From contig CAJFCJ010000029.1 in assembly GCA_904063045.1 (NCBI GenBank), forward strand, positions 372,001-436,000: a stretch of 64,000 bases of DNA, read 5' to 3'. Source of the stretch: Dimorphilus gyrociliatus (Eukaryota; Annelida; Polychaeta; Dinophilidae). A program made the translations under genes and the position numbers. Below the pieces are notes generated by a model. It did no database searches. It worked only from the letters and a program-made list of their open reading frames with translations, and was not told the DNA's origin. How positions within the stretch are numbered: the stretch's first letter is position 1; the number at the start of each line of letters is the position of its first letter. Shown here piece after piece: positions 54,091 to 64,000 of this stretch.

Positions 54091-57079
54091 GGAAGCGAAG
54101 AGAAAGAAATATTATCAGTTTAACAGAAAGCGAAAGAGAGAAGACATATATATGTGTAAAAGAGAGTAAGAGAGGAAAGAATAATGATTATAAGAATATT
54201 TTGTCCACTGCCTTTTATAGTCTTTTTTATTTCCTTTTGCTTTTTATAATAGAAACCTATTGAATGTTAGCCTTCATCCCTTTTTGTACTACTATCCCTT
54301 CCTTAGGCCATCTATACTAACTATGCTCCTTTACGGCTTTACATACCACACGCATACACTCTGACTTTATAGCAATTTATTTCGCAAAATGGCAAACAAC
54401 TCGTACTTTGCATACTCACGCTCTGCTCAATAGATTAACGCGTATAGCCGTTTTATATAAAAATTCGTTCCGTGGGCTCTTTTATATCACATAGGCCTAC
54501 TCTAGTAGGCTCGTAAATCGACCGTGTTGATAATAACATTTATACGAATCGAAAGACAAACGAAAAAACGTTTTGGCTGAAAAATACGATTATAAATCAT
54601 TTAAACATTAGCCAGACATAAGAAAGGGGAAAAAGCTGACTTTTTCATTCTTCTTCACCCAAGTATTATTTATTATAACCGTCTTATGGGTAATTCGGTA
54701 ATGACAAATGCGTCGGTTAGTAGAGTATACATCTAAATTGCAGGCTAAAAAAGAGTAATGAAAAATGGTTACAGATGCGAGTATATGCCGCTCGTAAAAT
54801 ATTATTATCATTTGTAATTTCGAATGTCAGACGTTTTATTGTAAAATTCACTTTGTAGAATGCCGGCGGCAGATGATTGACGGGCGAGCTCATGGAATAA
54901 TTGAGGCGTAGATATAACAGAAAAAAAGAATAATTGCTCTAGACGGCCCCCTAAAGCCGATTCGTACAATGCTTTCGTATAGCATAATGGCTCATTTACG
55001 ATGATTAATTACCAACTTTATTTATAACTCTTTTTCACAATTTAACAAGCCTTATGCAACTTTTGAATTGTTAGAATAATAGTAAAATAAGAATAGCGTA
55101 TGTCTAAAGCGCTTATAGGTATTTGATTTACGACCTCCCATGTTATGTTTGTATTCTTCATGTCTTATCCGAAACACAGACTTGGGTAAACGGGAATTGC
55201 AATACCTAGAAAATAAGACGAGAAATTAAATATTTAAGGGAAGGTTATGTATTTCTTCGCCTTATCACTTCCAACTCCGACGTCTAATGACTTACTAAGC
55301 CTCTGTAATGAATTGAGTTAACGCTTCCGTGCTTCCGGTTGATTTCTGCTTCAAAGGAAAGACTTAATTTCTGTCCTGTTAGCTTAACATATACAAGATA
55401 ACTTTTACGTTACGTTTCCACCACCGATTAATTTAACTTTAGAATTAAATATTTAAATGTCAGCTGTTGCACGACTCGATCAATCATCGTGATTGATTAA
55501 GCGCTCGTTCTACTCATCAACTAATTATTGACTAGTCCCACTCTGTTTTTTTCGGCCTATGACCTAACACCAGAAAATAGTATGCAAATAGGCTTAGCAC
55601 AGGTCTGTGTATAATTATCTACAAACCGAATACACGTATAATACCTAAGAATATACTAAATTCGTTGCAAAGTTCTATATGTAAATGCGATAACGATTAT
55701 ACTTATGTTACTATATTCGAGTAGATTTATTCAGATACGTATCAGTGCTGGTGAACATGAAGTACATATATACAGTATATATCTTTCATAATTCATATTT
55801 AGATACCTTAGGAGCATGCAATAAAATTATACACATACACATACAAATATATAATTTACTATATGAATTAATAAAGTTTTTTTCACGCACGTTCGCACAT
55901 ATCGGCTCAATTTGTAAGAAGCATTTGACAGGTGAGATAAGAAAGAGCAAAGTGGAGATGGAAACGCAGGTGTAGAATGATGGAATAGGTCCGGAGAGAA
56001 GGGCGGACAGTTCTGACGTACGATGAATGCGGGCTCTTATCTCTCAATGCCGAGCAGCCGGCACATGTTGTACAGATCAAAGGCGGCGGGTCACAAAATT
56101 TATTGTCACTGAGGAGACGAAACCTTTAAGCCTATAAAAGGTGAAACGCCATCGTTCGCACACTCTTTTAGACGCCACTCGACGCCTCGTGCAGCCACTC
56201 TGTTGGGTCGTTTGAAGTTTAGGAGCCGAGTCCGTCTCGGTGGGAGAGGCGGACATCAAGCTGGGAAAATGACGTTTAAATGGCGTTTTGCCTTTGAATT
56301 CGAGCGTCGATTAGCCGCTTTACGTCTCTGCTCGTCAAGTTTGCCAACGTCACATCAAACGCGTCCATTTACACGCCGCCAAGAATGACGGACGACGGCG
56401 TTTATTAGCTAATACGTTATACTAGCCGCAGCAAGACGCATCGTACTCTCGAAGATGAATTAGCAGCCAACTGCAGAATTCTGTTGGCTTTTCTCTACCC
56501 TCTCTTTTCCTTACCCAAACGCCAGAGCTCACACTCGCAGTCACGTTTTACCCTTTTCCAACGTCCAACAGACGAAATAGTAAGACGTTTAACGGGCACA
56601 AATCACGCCCGAATCGCCGCTGTCTTGCATTTCAATTGGCTTGAAGGGGTGGGGTAGGGAGGGAGGAGGTAGCGGCTCTCTTCTTTTCCTCCCTATTTAC
56701 CACACTCCTTGCCGTTACGCCTCCTCTCTAATATTAAAAGGAAGCGGTGTGCCGTCCATCAATCAAATCTTATAGGGCTGTATATGCTATAGACTTCATA
56801 TATATAAATACGCATAAAATCAAGTTTATACATAAAAGTATATAAACGAATATAAATAGCAAAATTCTATAGCTGATTTTTACGCAACGTGTGTTACACC
56901 CTTTCGTCTTTTATCCCTTGGCCTCCGCATGTATACGTGATTGCAAGGGCCGTTCGTAATCCACCTAAGCGTCTAGATGGCGAAAAGATTCTCCCGAGGG
57001 CGCCAACGAGCAGATTGCAGCCAACAAGTCATAGATCTTGTCATGACCGATCGCTCCCGTAGCTCCGACAGGAAAATAT

Positions 57080-57101
57080 CTATATATATATATATATATA
57101 T
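57080..57101. repeat. (TA)n microsatellite
   Basis: Uninterrupted TA run about 100 bases from the AGATGGCG element at 56975. Confidence 0.85.
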
Positions 57102-60100
57102 GTCATTTATTGGTATGTGTCAAATGCACTACGTACTCTAAATATCTATATGTGCACATATAACGTTTTTTCAGTGTCATAGATAAATAGAAATCGTTAA
57201 AAGATAGAGGATATACATAAAATTTGTGCGTACTCATATACTAATAGAATACGGATGTAAAATAATATATTCAGCATAACCATTAATTCAATTTTATATC
57301 TTATATATATACTTACATTTTGTTATTTATACTATTTATACATACTAGTTATGATCTTCATACATTCAATATGTTTGAATACCAGGTGTCGCTGAAAATG
57401 ATATTGGAAAATTATTTTATGAATGTAGTCTATGTAAACACGTGTGCATTTCAATGTATTATAATTTAATGGAATAAAATAAATGAGAGTGACGTTTCTT
57501 GTATGCTTTCACGTAGGTAATATAAAGCAGTTAATGCCATCGAAAGTTCATGCTACTCCTACCGTATTCGACATAAAATTTTATACAATATAAACTGATA
57601 AACAGTGTACCCGCATAGATATATACAGCGGGCGCCAAACGTAAATCGAACGCATTAAATACCCATTGAAGCGAAACTTGACAAGCGCACAAAACTTGTT
57701 CGTTTTCTGACAGCCGGATTAACATGCTTGATTTATGACAGTCACCTTATTGCTTCGTTCCTCACGCTACAGTCCCATTTTTCAATCTATAGATGGCCTT
57801 AAGTGTGACAACGACGTTATTTACACGGAGATTTTCTCTTTTGTTCTTACTTCATCAAAGTAATAGTGCTATATGTATAAAAACAGAGTAAACTTCTTAG
57901 ACCCTCTTATATAGAGAACAAATTTTAGACTGATCAGAGGGGGGAAAGGGAAACCGGTGAAAAAACGAGCTAAAATATGAGTAATGTTGTTTACGGAACG
58001 TCCGAGTCCCTGCGGAAGATTTACGACCGAATAGACGACCGTAGCAGGGGCTTAAGGAGGGGCTCTTAGTAATACGGCCGCGGAGACCGAAAGACGAAAT
58101 TTCTATATCCAAGCAGGTGCCGTCTCGGTCACGCTTAGTGGCGCGCGTTGATTCTGGGAGACGAACGTTTCGAAGGAGACGCCGCCGCTTATAAAAACTA
58201 ACGCCCTTTCTTTAGCCGTTACTCAAATTTATGACTGCCTTACAATAGGGGGCGTCGGCGTTCATCCATAATTCATTTATGCCATGTTTTTCAAGTGTCA
58301 TTCGCGTGGCTGAATGATGGAACAGGGTTGGTTGGTTTGTCGATTTACATAAACACGAGCGCGCACACTTTGCCGTCGGCCTTGTACGTTTCCGGTTGGA
58401 CGGTTGAAATATAAAAGTGAATGGATGAAGAAAGATATCGACGTCATAGATCAAGGCAGTTTTGACAAAGTGTAGAATTACTGTTGGCCTTATCCGACCT
58501 CAATTGTGCTCTCTTCTAGCACCTCGCATTCATCATTTTCTCCTGCGCATGCTCGTCGATTAATTGACGTTGACGCGAATGCTGCTACACGTCATTTAAT
58601 CGCATTACGTTCTGCAATTGTCTTTGCTAAACGTCACTCGCCATTATCTACACTCTCCGGGCTCCAGTTTTGGTTCTATTTATTTTTCATTCTATTTTTC
58701 TTTTCCTATTACGTTAACAGTATTAGCCGTCGGTCATCTTTCGTCGGGATCTGTCTTTCTTTTTACTACTTTTAACAAGGCGGCTCCTTTCACTATAGTT
58801 AGATCACCTTGACGTCTATTCCTTAAATGACGCAACGCTGTTTAATATGACCGTCGATCAATAAACGCGTGTACGCACACGCGGCTCTCATTGATACGTA
58901 TCACATAAAAGGCGGCTCATATTGGAAGAGTATACGAATTGAATGGGTTGGGAGTGAAGGGAATGAAGAGAGGGTTGAAGATTGGCGGTCGTTCTCGCTA
59001 CGCTAAACGTACATAAAGCATCTGTCAACACTCGAAAGACGAAGCTTCATCAAAGGACACCAGGTGGCGTCGAGAGTGCCCGGGGCGACGTTGGGTCGTG
59101 CCCGCCACCCAGGAGGTGCATCGCCTAGCTCGTTCAAACGCTCTCTTTCCGCTTCTTTCGTAATTTATGGCTCCAATTCAAAAACTAAAAAACCAAACGA
59201 AAAAGACTTCTTAATGGCGAATTACGTCGTTATTACCCTTCTAAATGCATTCTTCTTTTGGCCAAGTAGATTACTGAAACAGTTTGAAAGTAATGACAGC
59301 TTTATTGGTCAAAATTAGTGGGCTTATTATGAGATTGATATACAGAAAAATATAAGAACGTGCTATTTTATAATACGAATGAAAGCTACGAGGAAACGAA
59401 CTTTCATTTACAGTAACAGTTGGGCATAGATGATATCAGCATACCGAAATGGAACAGCACACATAGAGTGGGCGTCTAATTCGAGACTTCGGAGGGTCGG
59501 AGGTGGCGCAGTCCATTAGAGGATTGTAGACGCCGATGACGGCTCGGCGTCTGCGGAGTCGTTCAACCGTAAACGGGGCTGCTCGTCGATGCGTTGCACG
59601 GTTTCGAGAGGAGGGGCGGAAAATGAGATGGCGGATGGTACTAGGATAAGAGCTAAAAGCGGAAGGGAACTAGAGAAAGAAAATTCGCATATTGCACGCG
59701 TATATGGAAATTCGATTGTGGGGCACGGCTGAGTAGCCGTATCTGTCGTGTTCGATGTAGCCGCCAACTAATACCGGATTACCGCAATGGCGAGCGCGCG
59801 TCAACTGCAATTGTCTCGGAAATGCTGCCGCCGCCGTTGTCGGTGTAGTAAAATGATTGGGAATGGCATTTGGTGTTCTTTGTACGATGGGCGTAAAAAG
59901 TATCTCAGACATAGTCGATCATAGATTGGAAGGATTGACGGAGGTCGTAATTTACGCGAGGCTAACTGACGGAGGTCAATGAAAGAAGCGACAAGGCGCT
60001 TTCTATCCGAAATGCCGGCTCGTTTATTATGCAACGAAAAACAAGCAATTACTGTACGATAAAGGGCGATAAGGAGATTGATGCTCGACTGGGTGGCGAT

Positions 60101-61240
60101 AAATTTGTGCGTGCTTTCGCACAAACCCATCTTCGCTTCTCTAACGCGACATGACGATGAATATTAATGATAGCCAGGCTACATATTCCTCTCAGCACGA
60201 TCATTATTTCTCCATCCATTTTGCACGCATTTAGCCTCCAGGGGACCACACCAAGTGATGGATGACAGCATCTTGCAGTTTGCCGTGTTTTGCTCATTTG
60301 TTTTCCATCGCTATTATCTCTCTTTGCCTTGTTTACGTTTCGCTCCTTTCCCGCGCTCGTTATTGCCAATTCGTCATTCGATCTACACGTGTTCGGGGCA
60401 GTTTTCCTTGTACTAAGATTTATTTTAGAGCTTTTTCTCAAGTTTATATGTAGGAAAAGGAAGGAAGAAGCTTTCTAAAAAAATTAGAAGAAGATTAAAG
60501 CCGATGCTTTTGACAGAGTAATACATTCTTGCAGATAGAGCGTTGGACTTGTGCCATCTCCAATTTGCTTAAGCTGCCACCGGTGGTAGCATTTATACAC
60601 TTTACAAACGTATATTTAAGTGTTAACCCTCTCTCATTTTAATACCTTTTACGATAAGTTACGGTTTTCGTACGTATTGTAACGCATTTATTATAAATAT
60701 GTATACAAATATACGGGGAAAGGAAGGTTGAGACACTTTACTGCTTTACAACGGCGAGTAATGAAATTTTTATCGCCCCATTGTCGCTATTGTCAAATGA
60801 TTTATGGCTTGTTTTATGCGAAAAAGCACCCATATATATTATTATACCAACGTACGAATAAATAAAGACGGAAAGGACAGTGAGAAGAAGGAGGTGGGGG
60901 AGGAGGAGTTAGGGATTTTGAGTCGAAAGGATTGATGAACTGACCGACGACGGCCGAAGGTCAAGCGGTCGCGACGCTTCGTAAAAGAACAAAGGCGTCC
61001 GTCGACCGGCTCCGGGTCAGGGGTGACGAGCCGAATGGCAATGAGTTGGAGCAGAGATGATTTATCGGTCAGTTGTGCATTAAAGTAATTCAATAAGGCG
61101 AGTAATATGCATGCTTGGCTGACAGTAGGTCGTGTTTGTCAGATGGCGCAATGACGGATAGAAAAAAGGGGGCGTGAATTTCTATCCTGCGTACCATACA
61201 CTATTCATCATATGTATATAAATTATATAGGAAAAAAGAC

Positions 61241-61242
<2 letters not shown>

Positions 61243-61283
<41 letters not shown>
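61243..61283. repeat. (TA)n microsatellite, longest in window
   Basis: About 40 bases of uninterrupted TA alternation, about 100 bases from the AGATGGCG element at 61141. Confidence 0.9.
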
Positions 61284-61286
<3 letters not shown>

Positions 61287-64000
61287 TCATGTTACAAGCA
61301 GTGAGTAGGATATATTTATAAATATATAAATATATTTAACTGCAACTAGCAATATAGCGTATTGGATGTACTACTCCTTATATAAATTAAATAATATATA
61401 CACTTATTCAAAAGCGTACTGTTTGTATGTTCTATATATCTATATATATTTATATACTTATATATATATTTTTCTCAAGCCTATAGGAAACAAAAGTTCT
61501 TTAAGTGATATGTGGCGGCAGATAGGAGACGCTGTCGAGTGCCGGTATGCTTTGAAGTTGACTGTAGAACTTGACGAGGCGCACGTTATCGCACAAAGCC
61601 TCTGTTGTATGGTACTCTGCTCGATTTATGATAGGCCCTTTGCTAACTCTGTCACCTGTCAACCTTATCGACATCAAACGTACCGCCGGCATACTCGCTT
61701 TGATTGATGGCGTCCGTTAGTGGTTTGATAAGGAGTAAAAATGACTACGCGCTCCCGCGTGCAAATTTTATCGTCGCGCTCCACGTGAAACGACAAACAA
61801 GTAAATAAACAGAACCAAACGAAGCGCGGTGATAATTAAGAGGTCGACTGTAACGATGACAAACAAGTAGAAATTCAGCCGTCTTAATTTCCTCACGCCC
61901 AGCCAGTCAGAATCATCTGACGCTCTATCCTAGCCAAATGACGCCCGTAGCGTTGGAGGCGTCTAAGCATTTTCGGTTTGGTTGTACTAACTAAAATGTC
62001 TAGGTGAGATCAAACGGCTAATTACTGATACTTGAATGCTCGGCGTTCTTTCACGAGCTTTTTATCGACACTTACGGCCTGACAACTTACTCTGAAATTC
62101 AACACGGTTAGTCAAAGCTTATAAAATAAGCGAATGCTTTCGACAAACATTGAAAGCGACAGGGCGTACGCAAATGCCGTTTTTGTCTTCCTTTTCAAGT
62201 CGACTTAAACGTTACGCGCGGCTTTCTTCAATTAAAAAATGGTGTAACAGAGCGTCTCTCGAGATGGCGCTAGACGTCCGTCCAGTAAGTAGATTAAAAT
62301 GAGAAAAACAAATTAGAAGCGGAAGATGAAGTTATCAAGAGGGAAGTTGGAAGTATGAAAAAGAACACGTGTTACCCATTCGACGCCAATTCGACGTCTG
62401 CGCCGTATATCATAAAAAGGATATATGAGGGCATAAAACGGAGCCTAATCACTCCAACCCTCTTTCCTTCCTAGCTCTTAGGTTGGAAATTAGCGTGTAT
62501 AGTGCACCGGAATGCGCAACGATGTCAGTACGGTGATAAGCGGCGATAAGCGTGACAAGCAGTCATAAATCAGCCGCTCGTGAATATGAAGGAAAGGTAC
62601 TCAGATAAGAGGAGAGGAGGGGGAGATGGGCTGCGGGGCAAGTAGCAAGCTAGTCGGATAGCAGCTGTGTCTGAAAACACGCAGGTTGATTTGTTTAGAC
62701 GTTGCCCCAGCTGACTTTCATCTTTGATGTATTATGGAGGGGAGGAGATGGGATAGGTGGAAAAGGGCCGAGGTAATGGTAAAAGAAAAATACATCTCTT
62801 ACCAGATTTTTACTTTATAAATTTACCTTACGACGTAAAAAAAATGTATAAATTCTATTTTATATCAATCATTGCTGTATTCTGTATACTATTTATAATA
62901 GTCGGAACTCCATTAGCTTATTAGATTAGATTCCTGAAGTTAATTTCGCAGATAATTCTTTGCGGGAGAGTTAAAATCATATCTTGTACGGCGCGCCAAC
63001 AGACGCGTTGCGTTATAAATGGACATAACCGCTCCCGACATCAACGCAATCTGACAACCATGAAGAGATGAAAGGGCTTCTGACAGATGCAAAAATACCG
63101 CGCTCTAGCAATATTCATCTTTCATTGCGTCGCTGAAAAACTACTCTGAATGTGTACTAAGTCGTAAAGCCATCATACTTTTCTGAAACGCAATGTGTAC
63201 ATGCTGCATATGTCACCTGAGCTTTAATTTACTATACCCTCATCACGCTAATACAGTACATACTAAATTGTGTGCATTCTCCCTTCAATCTTCTATTTAT
63301 TACCTTGTTACAGACTTTTATCCTTTCCCAAATAAATAAACGAGTGAAAATATACCGCATATAGCTGTAAAATAATATAAAAGCATGGAGAAAGGGGGAA
63401 AATGAAAGGGAATGAAAAATGACGTTCGCCGTCTCTTTCGTCTAAACAGAATCGACGTATCAATCAGCGTCGTTTGCGTCCGACCAACACAATTTGTGAC
63501 GAGTTGATTGACAAGCCGTCGTCGGAATGCCGCCTCGTTTCACTATGCTTCATTAATTTCACTACCGATGGCGACATCTGTCGATCAACGCTCTTATCTT
63601 GATGCAAAAATCTATTTGAGCGTTGAATGATTATCTCTTCCGGCTACAGATGGCGTTTTCAACGCCGATGAAATTCCTTTCCTCATTTCGACGATTTATG
63701 ATGAAAAGTTGTTTGGAAAAATTTTCTTCGTTCACGCGAGTGTGAATATGCATAAGTTGTGCCATTTCCCATTAGATAAAAAGCAATAGTGACGAAATAA
63801 CTCTTCGATATTGCGATGGGCGATTCCTCAAGAGATTTACGCCCGCTGACATCTTTCTGAATAGATAGTCTTAACATAAAAGTATTAGCTGATTTATATA
63901 AATATACGAAGAATTCGTAGATCCTTGATAGTTAGAAATTTTCATGAGATGTTGATTATCGGATAATTTCTCAACGTTTTATTTATGGCGCCATCTCTTG

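Larger units (their letters stand above)
53314..64000. other. Non-coding, GC-richer region downstream of noc/elbow
   Basis: About 10.7 kb with no recognised exon. Open frames exist because GC is higher but none looks like a protein family. A poly(A) signal AATAAA (53535-53540) is 220 bases after the noc stop. The region is dense in short motifs: AGATGGCG at 56975-56982, 61141-61148, 62262-62269, 63648-63655 and 63989-63996; TGATTGAC cores at 54874 and 63505; many TTTATG, TAATTA and CACGTG-like strings. It looks like a cis-regulatory landscape, probably of noc/elbow or a gene beyond the window. This is inference. Confidence 0.5.

Noticed and set aside
59064-59318. 84-codon frame in the right-hand region
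   Set aside because: No domain or conserved pattern; such frames are expected where GC is higher.
60049-60441. 130-codon minus-strand frame
   Set aside because: Longest frame of the right-hand region, but Lys/Arg/Ser-rich without motif, with overlapping frames of similar length on both strands.
60530-60575. tRNA-like string AGAGCGTTGGACTTGTG
   Set aside because: No acceptor stem pairing and no T-loop (GTTCRA) at the right distance.

Overview
The window looks like nuclear DNA of a bilaterian animal with a compact genome. Coding regions are split by GT-AG introns that are mostly about 60-300 bp. Base composition is AT-rich, with many (TA)n and (GA/CT)n tracts, and I recognise no transposon. 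The gene repertoire (achaete-scute, nerfin/INSM, Nkx3/bagpipe, noc/elbow, tolloid, synaptotagmin 4, a gamma-5/7-type TARP, a peptide GPCR) is general to bilaterians. The gene spacing and tiny introns would suit a small spiralian such as an interstitial annelid (Dimorphilus-like), but that placement is inference.

Layout, left to right: achaete-scute bHLH gene (3360-3869, +, single exon); about 9 kb AT-rich spacer; TARP/CACNG gene (12962-14988, -, 4 exons); nerfin/INSM zinc-finger gene (18639-19544, +, single exon); synaptotagmin 4/11 (22646-24390, -, 5 exons); head-to-head with it, 474 bp away, tolloid/BMP1 (24865-30103, +, 9 exons); rhodopsin-class peptide GPCR (30998-32134, +); two weak possible exons (32455-32558, 32997-33194); an unrecognised protein with a Cys4 knuckle (35343-36801, +, 2 exons); Nkx3/bagpipe homeobox gene (40567-44379, +, 5 exons); about 7 kb spacer; noc/elbow/Znf503-703 gene (51529-53313, +, 2 exons); and about 10.7 kb of GC-richer, apparently non-coding DNA to the end. 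I rebuilt exon junctions by hand from splice sites, reading phase and family conservation. All multi-exon models keep frame.

Functionally this is a stretch of developmental regulators and neuronal genes. Achaete-scute and nerfin/INSM act in neural specification and differentiation. Synaptotagmin 4, the TARP and the GPCR are neuronal effectors. Nkx3, noc/elbow and tolloid act in patterning. The genes are unrelated neighbours, not an operon.

The most striking unexplained signal is a short dispersed element, AGATGGCG. It occurs 14 times exactly against about one expected, always outside the coding exons I identify, with at least one copy or close variant in nearly every intergenic spacer. It often sits near a second element, GCGTCTA. 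The core resembles the insect CTCF consensus, so these may be boundary elements. I found no evidence of a wholly new multi-gene system.
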